A stretch of DNA of 64,000 bases from Takakia lepidozioides (taxonomy: Eukaryota; Streptophyta; Takakiopsida; Takakiales; Takakiaceae): NCBI GenBank assembly GCA_030704615.1, contig CM060734.1:2728001-2792000 (forward strand), in the 5' to 3' direction. Below the pieces are notes generated by a model that worked only from the letters and a program-made list of their open reading frames with translations, was not told the origin of the DNA and searched no databases. This document shows, piece after piece, positions 33,106 through 44,811 of this stretch (its first letter is position 1; every line of letters starts with the position of its first letter). Made by a program: the position numbers and the translations under genes.

Positions 33106-33235
33106 GGACAGAGAGAGGGAGAGATCAGGAAACCAAAAAAATAAAAATGGGGGGGGGTGACTGAGCCCATGGTGCTCAGCAGCTGCTGGTGGTGCTCAGT
33201 CACTTCCCCCCCCACCTTTTCTTTTCTTTGTTGCC
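33040..33235. repeat. (GA)n microsatellite plus poly-G/poly-C hairpin
   Basis: A GA run at 33,047-33,120 is followed by GGGGGGGGTGACTGAGC, a CAGCAGCTGCTG-like centre and GCTCAGTCACTTCCCCCC, an inverted repeat with A-rich left and T-rich right ends. The same hairpin occurs at about 40,131, 42,139 and 47,637. Confidence 0.8.
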
Positions 33236-33357
33236 CCCTCTTGAGACCCCGAGCACTTGCAGCTCTCAGCCCCCGACATGCTTGGTTTTTTCTGTTTTTG
33301 ATCTGGAATGTTCATAATGAGGCCAACTTTGTGGGTTTGCATGACAGATGCTAGCTT

Positions 33358-35585
33358 ATGGGGAAAGAGAAGAAGTCCCCTGCCCCAAAGAAAGGGGCGG
33401 ACAATCCGTTTGCTCTTCCGACACGTGTGACGCGCCAGGGCGTCTCACGACTAACCAACCCCGTCGACAACCGCAGCCGGAGGGCTCGTCTGCCCCCCCA
33501 GGCCAGTACCCCCCCTCTTGTCCACATCTTGGATACGCCAGGGCCGGCTCAGCCAGCTCTCCTATTCGGGAGGTTGTTGCTGAGCCGGATGCTCAGTTGA
33601 GCACACCCCCGGCCACCAAGACGGGTGAAATGTACCTTGGCAAGCACATCACCCGTTCGGGGGCCCGTTATGGGCACCTTTTGGATGTCACCCCCATAGC
33701 GACCCCTTCCTCCGCAGCAAAGGCTGCACTTGCCAAGGCCCAACGTCAGGTTCAAGGGCCTTTGAAAGCCTCCATTGCCATCCCATTGTTGTCGATGAGG
33801 GAGGAGGAGACGAGGAGGGCCAATGATGTGGCCAAGATAGCGAAGCGCCTCGAAGAAGTCAAGCCGGGTGAGGGCTTCTACCCTGATACGCATTGGAGGG
33901 GGGGGAGAGGAGAGAGGAGTATGGGCCGGTTCGGAGTAGCCTAGCCGATCAGCGACACCGCCCCCTAAGCCTGAGCGGTCAGCAAAGAAGGGCCTGGACC
34001 ACGGGGCGCCGCCGCCGGCTATGCTCCACATCTGGAATCTACTTCCAGTGGCGCTCCGGGAGGGGATAAAGCGGGCACATCCGGAAACGGGGACTCCTCC
34101 CACATCGAGTGACACCAGGGGCAAGTTGGACAAGCTTGCAAAGGTACAACTGTCGCACCTTGTTCCATGATTTATCATTTCCTTTGCACGCATGATTTTC
34201 TTTGTTGTTTGTTTCTTTTTTTGAATTTGGAGGGGGTTATTTGTCTTCAGGAGGCAGCAACATGGCTGGCCTCATTGGTGCAGTCCAGTGGGGTTGCCAA
34301 TGAGGGAGAGCACGTGGTGTTCATGAAGGACCCGAACACCAAAGGTAAGAAGAAGAGGCCTCGATCTCCCGAGATCCCTTTTACCATCAATGAAGGGGCT
34401 GCGAGGAGAGGAGAGAGAGAGAAGGGAGAGGGAGAAGGAGAGAGAGGAAGTAGCGGGGAAGGGGAAGGAGATGGTCGTGGAGAAGGGGAAGGAAAAGAAG
34501 TCCTATGGAGAGGAAGGGGTGAGTGTGCATGCGGGGGAGGGCAGTGGGGTAACAAAGGAGCAGGGGAAGGAGGCTACAAAGAAGGGAGAGGGTGGGATGG
34601 CCTTGGCGATACAGGACGTGGAGTTGGCAAAGATCGTGGTGCCACCGGTGGAGGTGAATCGCCATGGTGACCCCTGCGGTGCGATCTGGGAGGCTATGAC
34701 GAAGCCAGCCTTCGAACTCGCATTGAGGTGGTTCTCTTTGCACATCAAGTGGGCTGATCAGCACTTTGGCGTGAAGCGGGCGTATGCCCGTGAGTTAGAC
34801 TGCCGGTTTCTGGGCAATTGGAGTGACACAAGGGTGATGGAGATGGTGGGGCGAAACTTGAAGGATAGGAGGTACCGTACCAGACAGATCATTCGGAGGG
34901 CAATGGAAAAGGGGGCCATACCCAAACCACCTTATGGAATTACACAGGTTGGCAAATCCTGAATCATGTCATCTTCCATTTGTCGCATGTGCATTAATGA
35001 GGTGGATTCGATGCAAATTATGTGTGTAATTCACTAATTGTTGGGGGGGGGGGGGTGCATAGGTATCGTGGGATGCACTCATTGCGGGAGAGACTGATGC
35101 CGCAAACAAGGCCAAATTTGACCGGGCACGTGAAGCAACAACAGTCCACCTTGACAAGCACGAATCCACACACAAGTGGGGCGCCGGCGGATCCAAGGGT
35201 TTTATCTTGCGATTTGTAAGTCATACTTCCCTATGGATTTTGTTATGTCTTCTTTCTGGCTCCATCATCGCGAAGAACTGACTTAAATTTGTGGCATGTG
35301 TAGCAACGCGCGTTTGAGAGGAAGCCATCTTCGGTAGAGTACAACTACGCCAAGGAGCATGGTTGGCAATCCCTCATGAAGAACATGGCCAACACAGAGG
35401 GGATGAGTGCACTACAGGGCACTAGTATGGATGAGGTCGAGGGTCATGCCCAGGGATTGGATGAGAGCTCTGTGGGACTTAGCGGAACACCGCCTAATTT
35501 ACGTACTCTGGCAAAGGGCACGGAGTCATCAGGCTCATCGGATAGCTCTGAGTCCTCCACTGAGGATGAGGATGAGGATGACTAG
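33358..35585 (+). pseudogene. Four-exon CACTA-associated protein (En/Spm type), nearly intact
   Basis: ATG at 33,358 (MGKEKKSPAPKKGADNPFAL). Exons 33,358-34,143, 34,251-34,947, 35,063-35,215 and 35,304-35,585 (TAG) join in phase through GT-AG introns (AAG|GTACAA...TTCAG|GAG; CAG|GTTGGC...CATAG|GTA; TTT|GTAAGT...TGTAG|CAA). Exon 1 has two frame shifts in homopolymers (about 33,500 poly-C and 33,900 poly-G) and a TAG at 33,937-33,939. Exon 2 has one shift in a GA-rich tract (about 34,400). Exons 2-4 hold FELALRWFSLHIKWADQHFG, then DAANKAKFDRAREATTVHLD and GAGGSKGFILRFQRAFERKP. These resemble the plant Ptta/En/Spm transposon domain (Asn-Lys-x-R, H-x-x-G-S-K-x-F pattern). The C-terminus is Ser/Glu/Asp-rich. 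A CACTA 3' end follows at 36,506, and a second copy of the first exon lies at 47,215-47,473 on the minus strand. Sequencing error could explain the homopolymer shifts. Confidence 0.6.
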
Positions 35586-36506
35586 TCCTAGTCCATGTAG
35601 GTCCTAGGGTCAGTCTACTGAACCCTTGCGAGCTGTTCAGCTCATTTCTTGTAAATATATTTCCATCTTTCCATCTTCCATCTTATTCATGTGTCGCACC
35701 GTCCTCACCCTCGATTCATGCTTGCTCAATTGTATACCTGCTAACTCAGAGAAATGGAACTGTAAGTTCTCCCATCCCCAAATACAAAACCAAGAAAAAA
35801 CAAAAAACCACCCCCAATTCACCCCCAAAATGAACCCCCCAACCCCCCTTGCCCTCGCGACTGCAACACGTCGCCAATGGCGACGTGATTTTTGGGCGGG
35901 GGTCGCAAGCAGCGACGGTCGGGCGTCGCAAACCCCATTTGCGGGCGGCAACGCCCGACACCCCCTACGACATGTTTTTTAGTCCGGGGGTCGCAAGCCG
36001 CGACGCCCTAGCGTCGCGGAGACGCCACCCTGCCTGCGCCACGTTTTTTTTTTAATATTAAATTTAAAACAAAAGCGACGCCGGAACGTCGCAACAACCC
36101 ACGCCCGGGCGTGGCGGAGACCGTCTCCTGCTGTTTTGTGCCACGCCCAATAGTCGCTTGGCGTACCACCTGGCTGACTCCCGGGCAGGTTAGAAAAAAA
36201 GGGGGGATGCGACGCCTCGCCGGCGCCCCCACCAACGCCGTCGGCTGGAGGGCCGCGACGGCGAGACGTCGCTCGAAGAGGCTCCTGCCATCGGCGCAGA
36301 CGGCCTGAAAAACCGACGTCCGGCAGTCACGGGAGTTGGGGCGGGGGCTCGCGACCCCCATACGTCGCATTTTGGCAACGCCCTTGCGACTGTAGGGCGA
36401 CGGCCGGGCGTCGCAAATTCTGCGCCTCCCGCGTGCCTGAAAAGGGCGTTTTCCCGACACTGCGGCGTGGCGCGGGCGTCGCAAAGGCCCCCCTTTTCCT
36501 GTAGTG
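35586..36506 (+). mobile_element. CACTA transposon 3' end with GCGACG subterminal repeats
   Basis: From 35,860 to 36,490 the motif GCGTCGC / GCGACGCC recurs about every 25-60 bp in both orientations. It ends in TTTTCCTGTAGTG at 36,494-36,506, i.e. CACTACAGGAAAA on the minus strand, the classic CACTA terminus. Subterminal motifs are the binding sites of the element's own DNA-binding protein in known CACTA elements. The matching left terminus was not found. The right flank (CAC at 36,507) enters gypsy3. Confidence 0.7.
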
Positions 36507-36519
36507 CACGGTTCACCAT

Positions 36520-37671
36520 ACGGTATACGGGGTGGTAATGTTGTCCTCCAAATGAATGGTGGTCTAGCCGCAGTGGTGCCCTGAACTCGTATTGCCACTT
36601 GTCTTAGTACATGCCGATTCACCGTGTCGTGATGAATGTAGTATGCACTGGCGGTTTCACGCTCCTCATCTGCGGTTTGGTCTTCCTCATTGGAATATAA
36701 GTCATGTATAAGGGCTCTGTCATGTATCCCTTTGTAGCCTTTCAACTTGTTAATATTAATTCGTCCCACGAATTCTTGTTCCAAGGTATGCAAATCAACA
36801 GTTCCATTGTCATGTACCCTTTTGATTTGAAATGGTCCCATCCATGGCATTTTCAATTTTCCTCCCAGTTTGATCTTCTTGATTTTTGGTAACCATAAAA
36901 CAATTTCCCCGTCCTGGAAAGATTTTTCTTTCCCTTCGGATATTCTTTTTCTTCATTGTTCTTGAATTCGTGTCATGTTATCTGCGGCGTCTACCCGAAC
37001 TTCGTCCAGATGAAATAACTCATATTCCCTGACTCGTAGAGATTCCTCTAAACCCCATCGTTCATGAGTTCCGGTTCGTAGTGTGGGTATCATAGGCACC
37101 AGTAACTTGCTAATAATATCTTCTTTGCTGTCAAGTCCGAACTGAAGTATCCTCCTGCAATTCCTTCGTGTAGCTCTTACATCACTGTTTTGGCTTGTTC
37201 TTTGTTCACACATCTTCTCATTATGGATTCAATTCCTCTTTTGTACAGAATCCCCTTGATTACTGTGTATGGCTTGCTTTTCATTGAAAGCTTCCTCCTG
37301 TCGTCTTTGGTGTAGTCTTCAGGAAATTTCCCTGTGTTCATATAGTATTTGATTGGCCATTGCCAATCGTCTTGATCTTGATTCTGAATGTCTTCAGATT
37401 CTTCCTTGGTAACTGTATAAGCTCCAATACTGATATTGGCCAATTCTTGATTGTTTGTTTTTTCGTTTTCCTTGTCATTTTCTTCTTCTGGATCTGGCTC
37501 TTCCTCAATAATAGGTCCTTCATCAAGAGGTTCATCTTCATCTGATGAGTCCTCAACAGTGTCATCCATGAGCTTAAGAGAATCTAGGAGGTCATATTCT
37601 CCTTGAAACACTCCCAGAGCGTCTAGAGGATCTGTCTCGTCATCTTGTGCTTCTGGTTGAACAACAAACAA
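36520..37671 (-). pseudogene. gypsy3 pol C-terminal relic, integrase core deleted
   Basis: Minus-strand frames give an acidic linker (EDSSDEDEPLDEGPIIEEE). The integrase zinc-region lead follows: DDWQWPIKYYMNTGKFPEDY, SKPYTVIKGILYKRGIESIM and RRCVNKEQAKTVM, then a TAA at about 37,177. After AGGYFSSDLTAKKILLASY the sequence jumps directly to late integrase (KSFQDGEIVLWLPKIKKIKL, WMGPFQIKRVHDNGTVDL, GRININKLKGYKG). The D,D,E catalytic core is therefore missing. The downstream side is cut by the CACTA end. The lineage resembles gypsy2 (OTA-like). Confidence 0.75.
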
Positions 37672-37689
37672 AAAGGAGAGGAGGAGAGT

Positions 37690-40075
37690 GCGGTAATTGT
37701 GTGGAGCAGCAGCACTTGCTGCTCTCAGCCCCCCACATGCATTGTTTTTTTTTTTGGGCTTTACTGGCTATCTCTCTCCCCTCTCTCCCTCTGTCTCCCT
37801 CTCTACTGGGAATTGGCAGTTTGCTATCAGTGTTGACTTCTTGTTTTCTCATCCTCTATCAGGCTTTTTCATCCATATCGGATAAGCCACCAGGATGGAC
37901 ACTGAATTACCTCTAGGATGGTTCTTTTGGCTTTTTCATTCCTCCTTTATTCATCCATATCGGATGAGTCACCATGGAAGAAAAAAATTACCTCTATGGA
38001 GGTTGCCAACAGCATCCTGTTTTTCCATCCGTACCGGTTGAAAAACTACCAGGATGATAATTTTTCATTCCTCTTTTATTGACTTTTTTTATCCATACCG
38101 GATGGTCTGGTGAGGAATGATAAAATTACCTAGATGGAGGTAAGACAGATGATATTCCCTACTTTTTCATCCTGACACAAGTGATCTGTCTATGGATGAT
38201 GTGATTATGGCCTGGAATGATCTTTACTACCCCTAATTATGATTAATTACGGTGGAAACCCTAACCCCTACCCCAAAACCTATTTTTAACCTTGCTGTGG
38301 ATGAAATCCGTCAGGGTATACGGATGCGTCCTACTGTTTTTCATCCACAGATGAATAATCGGGGGACAAAAAACCCTATGTCGTCTCTCCCGCTGTCAGA
38401 AGCATGCGATGTGCTTCTGAGCTCGCGAGGAGAGTGTTATGGCGGACGAGCTTCGGTGGCTGCCCCGTTTGTGGTGTCGTACCCATGCTGGACGAGCGCC
38501 TGGGGGGGCGCGAAGGCAGCGCCTTGTCTCTCCTGCAGCGGGAAACACCGCTATGAATGCAGTGGCATCTTCCCTCCTCTGGCTTTTTTTGTGCTTAGCA
38601 AGGGTGCTTATGATATGAAGTTCTTTCCCTCCTTTCTAGTGCCTTGCGATTGTGCCTGCTTTGCTTCATTGCTTATGTGCTTTGTGGAGGCGGCTTGCTG
38701 CAGGTGGTGATGGCGCATAACCCTCTTCCCCAATCGCTTAAGGTGCCTTTGGAGTTTAGGGATTCTCATGTTCTTATCTCTTTTTCTTGCTTTTGAGTTT
38801 CTTAGTTGATATCGATGACAAGTGTGAGGGTCTGTGATTCACCTGGGGTTCCACAATCCTCACTTACCTGTTGGTTTTTGTGGGGGCTTGTGATGGGACC
38901 AAGTGAGGATCCTCACTTACTTTGAAGTTTCTTGAGCATGCAGATTGGGATATGGGCTGAGGAGACTAGGGGTTTGTGCGCTGTGGGGTGGCTGCTGCCT
39001 GTAGCCCCGATTTCAACCCGACTGCCCCTGGCTTGACATGCTACAACCTGCGTTCTGGCCTTTGTTGTTCTGCCGCCGATGCGCAGCTCAGCTTGACTGG
39101 CCTGTTTCCTGAGGCTTGCATACAAACCATACCCTACCTTTTGATCTTGGACAACAAAGCCTGTGGATTATTAAGCTAGCTTGTAAGTTCTTTTGGCCAA
39201 AGAGGATCTGGTTTTTGGTGGTATGTTTTTGGAGGTTTTGGGTATCTATGGACCTGGTGGCCTTGAAGTTTAAGGCGGCAGCCTGGTAGGGTACTGCCCT
39301 GCTCTTTTTCAGGCCTACTTCTGATGTGTACTAGATCGTAGTAAGGTGTCCTTTACATGTCTTAGCATGGAACTTTTGAAGGATGAGGATGGTAAGCTGC
39401 AATGGGATCCTACCTATAGTTTTGGATCTGTCATGACATCAGGCCTATGACCTGCAATCTGGTTTTTTATATACAAAAGAGGCTGGATCTTGGCTGTTCA
39501 TGCTGCTTGTTGGTACAAGTCTTGAACCTGCAATTTGACAGGCTGCATTCACATTCCCTTGATACCTTGTATGATCACATGTCTCGGGGTGAATACAGAT
39601 GATATGGAATCTATTTCATCTTGCTCAAGTTGGACTGCTTGGTGGCATACTGAGATTCTGACAAACTGCAGGCTGGTCCTTATGCCTTGGCTGATGCATG
39701 ACCTACCATAATTAATGGCTGAAATGGTAAGCTGCTGGTATATGTACAAGCTGAACCAAGAGGCCTTGCAGCCTGCACATGGACAACAATATCTTATCTT
39801 GTCCCACACATGAACAAATGATTCATTGGCCAAGATGGCCGGATCTCGGGTGTTCAAGATGCTTGCATCCCCTACATGAACAAACCCCGCCCTCCCACCT
39901 TGTTTTATCATGACTGATTGGGTGATGTCAATTCATGGGAAGCTATGACAAGAATGGAAATGTTAGATGGTGCCCTGTTTTGGGTTGTTTATGTCTTTAA
40001 TTGACAATAACCCTAGTGGGTCTTGTCCATGTCTTGACATGACATGAATATCTTCCCTCTCTTGTTTTTAAAAAA
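37690..40075 (+). repeat. Dispersed repeat D, copy 1
   Basis: Module order: GCAGCAGCACTTGCTGCTCTCAGC hairpin remnant (37,705), CATCC...GGATG palindrome array (37,865-38,360), GTGCTTCTGAGCTC block (38,410), GATTCACCTGGGGTTCCACA block (38,830), long tail, ACCCCGCCCTCCCACC (39,885), then CTTGTCCATGTCTTGACATG (40,022) and a CT-rich end. Small open frames are not conserved between copies, so I do not call genes. Confidence 0.65.
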
Positions 40076-42060
40076 AAATTTTTAAGCAGCACAAAAGAGA
40101 GGGAGAGAGAGAGGGAGAGATCAGGAAACCAAAAAAAAAAAACAAATGTGGGGGGGGGGGGGGTGACTGAGCGGCTGCTGCTGCTGCTGAGTCACTCCCC
40201 CCCCCCCCCCCCACATTTTTTTTTTTCTTTTCTTTGTTGCCCCCCCTCTCCCTCTCTCTCCCTCTCTCTCCCTCTCTCCCTCTCCCTCTATAAATCTTTG
40301 GATTTCATCTGGCCTTAACCTTTTGAGGTTATTTAGTTTTTCATCCATGCCTTTTTCATCCAAATCTGGATGATTTTATTTTATTGGATGATGAAACTTA
40401 ATATACAGAAAGCTAGAGTTACCATCTATTTTTTTCATCTAAATTGGATGATCTACATAAATAATGGTTACCTATTATAAAATCCAAGAGAATAATAAAA
40501 CTACCATCATAAATGATGGCAGTTATTAAACCTAAACCTATACCATAACCCTAAAAGATACATTTCTATGGGATGTCATCCAGTGACAAAATGCCTAACT
40601 TGGTAAAATGTGATATTTCATCCATCCTGGATGAAAAATCGGGAAGTTTTGCCCTAAGCAGGCCGACACATTTCAAGCACTGAACTCGTGCTTCAATGAA
40701 CCTTGATGATGCGCCGTATAAACCTGCTCCCCTACTGCTACATGGTACTCGTGATTGCTGGCTCTTGGGATGCGCAGTGGTGGTTAAATAGATTCTTCTA
40801 TGGCAGACGACAAAGCCGTGATTGCTCTGATCAGGAACTCATGGTTCTTTATTTTGTAGCGGCGCTTTTACTCCTTGTTGGGAAGTACTCTATCCCTATT
40901 TATCTACAGATTACTTGTTGCTCTCTCTTCGTGTATGAGCCACTCTCTAGCTGTGAACGCTTCTACTCTGATTGCGTTCTGTTGGAGACAATCTGTTGAC
41001 GCCATGGCGCAGGGCATACCACAAACACTCAAGGTTTTTTGAGTTTACCATTGCTTGAATTGTGATCTGTACTTGCTTTAGAATTCAACACTGACATGGA
41101 TAGCAACTGTGAAGACCTGCCACTTACCTGCTGCATCCTCACTAACACACATCGCTATGTGGTGGTTTTTGGGACGGGCACAGGTGAGGGTCTTCACTTG
41201 TCTTGATTTCTTGAAGCTTGCAGTTCCTGTTCTTGCAAGTGTGGATAATGCTGCTGCCTAAGCTGCTGATGCCATCTGCTGTTTCAAACTGCCACCATGC
41301 CGCTTCAGACCTGCTCCAAGATTGCTCCAATGAGGATCTGCTTCTCTCCTTACCCCTGTTTACGGTTTTTTACAACCACATTTGCATGTGTAGGAGTTTA
41401 GCTATGAAGGATACAAGGATACAAAATAGCAGTTATTACTTTGACTGCCTTGATACTTGGCTCTGAAATGAGAACTCTTGGTATGACTCTGATGGATCAA
41501 AAGGATAGGCTTTGATAGATAACACACATTCTTCAAGGCCCTCATATCATTTTGGTTTCATGGCTTGATAACAAACTGGGGTTTCTGAGCTGCTCTTTCA
41601 CCTTGGCAGAACTACTTTATGTGGCCTTAAAATACCATTCTAGGCCTATACCTGCTTAAGGGGGCTCTACACTGTTGTTTCTTCTTCCTTTTTAAGAATC
41701 TTGCTTATATCTTGGTTCTAAAACATCATCTTCAAACCAAACCTGCAATCTGGTTTTTGAAATGAGTTTAAAATGGATTCTTGAGATGATGATGTGTACT
41801 ATGGTGCTTTCATGATATGAATGACCTGGAATCCCACCTCCCGCCCTGTTTTTTCAGAGACCCTGAAATGTAATTGGGTATTCAAATGAGATTGTAAACA
41901 TGAAAGAGAATGATAGATGGTGCCCTGTAAAGGGCTGTTTTGTCTTTCAATGACAATGACCTTAGTGGTCTTGTCCATGTCTTGACATGACATGTATATC
42001 TTCCCTCTCGCTCTCTCTTTTTAACTTTTTTGTCCCCTCCCCCCCTCTCTGGTTTGTTTT
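40076..42060 (+). repeat. Dispersed repeat D, copy 2
   Basis: Same module order as the preceding copy: GA-rich start, hairpin at 40,131-40,228, palindrome array 40,340-40,650, ACTCGTGCTTCAATG block (40,685), diverged ACCTGCCACTTACCTGC block (41,112), CCTGCAATCTGGTTTTTGA (41,742) and CTTGTCCATGTCTTGACATG at about 41,970. Confidence 0.65.
40131..40228. repeat. Perfect-looking poly-G/poly-C hairpin
   Basis: The left arm is A-rich, then ACAAATGTG, a long G run and TGACTGAGC. The loop is CTG repeats. The right arm is GAGTCACTC, a C run, CACATTT and a T run. The stem is about 40 bp. Confidence 0.85.
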
Positions 42061-42138
42061 GTTTTGTGAGCAGCACAAAAAAGAGGGAAAGAGAGGGAGA
42101 GAGAGGAAGTGGGAGAGAGAGGGAGAGATCAGGAAACC

Positions 42139-42230
42139 AAAAAAATAAAAAATGGTGGGGGGGTGGGGGGGGTGACTAAGCAGCTGCTGCCGCTGCTCAG
42201 TCAGTCCCCCCCCCACATTGTTTTTTTTTC
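42139..42230. repeat. Poly-G/poly-C hairpin, second clear copy
   Basis: AAAAAATGGTGGGG with a G run and GGTGACTAAGCAGC face GCTGCTCAGTCAG, a C run and CACATTGTTTT. Same architecture as 40,131 with substitutions. Confidence 0.8.
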
Positions 42231-44027
42231 TTTGTTGCCCCCTCTCTCCCTCTGTCTCCCGCGCGCCCTCCTTGGAATTGGCCGATTTTATCAGTGTTAA
42301 TTTCCTGTTTTTCCATCTACACCGGATGGATTATGATAGGGTGGACACTACCAGGATGGACACTAAATTACCTCTAAGCTGAGTCTATGATTTTTTCATT
42401 CTTCTTTTATTGACTTTCACCCATACCGGACGAGTCACTAGAGAATGAGGAATTACCTCTGTAGGGGTTGACACTGGCATCCTATATATAAATTTTTCCA
42501 TCCATACCGGATGAAAAATACCAGGATATTAATTCGTTTATTCCTCTTTTATGGCTTTTTTCCGTACTGGATGAGACATTTGTTTGGGGATGTTGAATTA
42601 CCTGTTAGGATGTGAAACCGTTGCCTTGGATGTTATGTACTGTTTTTCCATCCTATTGACGAACCTTCTCCAACTGGATGAACTTATTGACTTTTTCATC
42701 TAAACCGGATGAAATATGCAGCCTATGATGGCCCTGGACTGTTGATTAATTACCCTTAATTATGGCTAATTAAGGAGTGAAACCCTAACCCCTACCCTAT
42801 AACCTAATTTTTAAACCTAGCTAACGGATGACATCCGTCGGGTTTCGAAAAAAATGGTGTCGATTACTCATCCTGCACGGATGAAAAATCGGGCATGGCC
42901 CTAGGGTGTCTCTCCCACCGTCAGCAGCACTCCTCGTGCTTCTGAGCTCACGGGATAAGAGTTATGGCGTCTGCGTTTTGCTGCTACCCTGTCTGCTGCT
43001 TCGTGCCTATGCTGGACGAGCTCCTGGGGATGCACAATGGCGGCGTTTTGTCTCTTCTCACTGGCGGGAGACAATGCTGTGAATGCATCGTCTCTTTCCC
43101 TCCTCTGGCTTTTAATTCTTGCAGCGGCGCTTGTGTGGGGAAGTATCTCTCTCTCCCTTCTTAAACCTAGCAAGTGTGCTTGTATGCTTCACTTCTCCTT
43201 TGCTTTGCTGGAGGTGGCTTGCTGGTGGTGATGGCGCACAGTTCTTTTCCCCAATCGCTCAAGGTGCTTTTGGTGATTAGGGTTCCTTTTGCTTTATGTC
43301 TTTCTCTCTTGCTTTTGAGGTTCTTAGTTGACGTCGATGACAAGTGTAGGGGTCTGTGATTCACCTGGGGTTCCACAATCCTCACTAACCTGTTGGTTTT
43401 TGTGGGGGCTTGTGATGGGACCAAGTGAGGATCCCTACTTGCTTTGAATGCTCTTGAGCTTGCAGATAAGGATGTGGGCAAAGGGAACCTAGTGTGTATG
43501 GCGTCTTTACTTGGCTGCTGCCTGCAGCCCCGATTTCGGCCCGCTTGCTCCTGGTTTGGCATGCTGATGCTTACTTTTGACTTATGTTCTGTTGTCTTTG
43601 ATGGAGCACTTTGGCGTGACATGCTTGTCTCTTGAAGCCCAGCATCTGGACCTTACCTTGTCTTGAATCTTTGACAGCATTGCCTGTGGATTATTAAGCT
43701 AGGTAATGTTTTGGCCTTAAAGAGGAGTTATGGTTTATAGGTAAGGCATCAATGATTGTTAGGTTCTAAGGAAGAGGAGGCCCTGTTTTTAAAGATGGCA
43801 GCCTGATAAGGCAATGACAGGCCTCTCTCAAGCCTGAATTTGGTGTGGAATGGAGCATAGTGAGGTTTTATTTGCAAAACCTGGCATACACCTCCTAGAA
43901 AACAGTGTTGGTAAGCTCTACTGGACCTTTACCAGAGATTATTTGCCTTATTTTGCCATCAGACCAGGCACCTGCAATGTATGATTTATTTTTTGGCCAA
44001 GTGAGCTTGGTCTCGGGCACTCTTTGT

Positions 44028-44500
44028 GTGTCCATATCTTGAATTTGTAATATGGCAGGCCTTTCTTCCATGCCAAAATGCCTTACATGATGCATATCTT
44101 GGGGCAATTACACATGGTGTAGAATGAAGTTGCATTCTGTCTTGTCATGCCCAAGAGGGTCACTTGGTTGCATGTTTGGAATCTAATAAACTGCAGGCTG
44201 GTCCATCAAGATGCTTGTGTATACATATCTTGAATCTGTAGTATGGTAGGCTGTTCTTACCCACCCAAGGGGCCTTGCATGATGCATGTCTTGGGGTATT
44301 TACAAATGGCAAAGAGTGAAGCTGCAATATGTTTTGTCATGCCCAAAAAGTTTACTTGGTTGCATGCTTGAAATCTGATTAATTGCAGGCTGGTCCTTCA
44401 AGGTACTTATATGAACATATCCTGAATCTGTAGTAGGACAAGCTGTTCTTACCTACCCAAGGAGCCTTGCATGATGCATGTCTTGGGTTACTTACAGGAA
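44028..44500. repeat. ~191-bp tandem repeat, 2.5 copies
   Basis: CATATCTTGAATTTGTA-like anchors fall at about 44,033, 44,224 and 44,416. The motifs CCTTGCATGATGCATGTCTTGG and GCAGGCTGGTCC recur between them. Confidence 0.75.
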
Positions 44501-44811
44501 TTTGAACAAGAATAAACCCCGCCCTCCCACCCTGTTTTATCATGAATGATTGGGTGAAATCAATTGGGAAGTCATGACTAGAATGGAAGTGTTAGATGGT
44601 GTCCTGTTTATGGGCTGTTTATGTCTTTAATTGACAATGACCCTAGTAGGGTCTTGTCCATGTCTTGACATGACATGAATATCTTCCCACTCTCTCCCTC
44701 TCTTTTGTCTCTCTCCCTCTCCCTCTCTCTTTTTAACTTTTCTACCCCCTCTCTCCCTTTCTTGTTTTTTTTCTTAAAAAGCAGCACAAAAGAGAGGGAG
44801 AGAGAGGGAAG

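Larger units (their letters stand above)
42061..44700 (+). repeat. Dispersed repeat D, copy 3
   Basis: Hairpin 42,139-42,230, palindrome array 42,310-42,890, CTCGTGCTTCTGAGCTC (42,932), GATTCACCTGGGGTTCCACA (43,360), a 191-bp tandem in the tail, ACCCCGCCCTCCCACC (44,517) and CTTGTCCATGTCTTGACATG (44,655). Confidence 0.65.

Noticed and set aside
32936-33160. Arg-Glu repeat protein
   Set aside because: It is a translated GA microsatellite.
34390-34670. Glu/Gly/Arg-rich overlapping frames
   Set aside because: GA-rich DNA reads open in several frames; only the frame joining the flanking exons is kept, with a slip near 34,400.
35407-35422. CACTACAGGGCACTAG as a left CACTA terminus
   Set aside because: It lies inside the coding last exon of the spliced gene, so it is more likely a chance match.
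38252-38710. Cys-rich open frame in repeat D copy 1
   Set aside because: The frame is not conserved in copies 2 and 3, where the same region is shifted and stopped.
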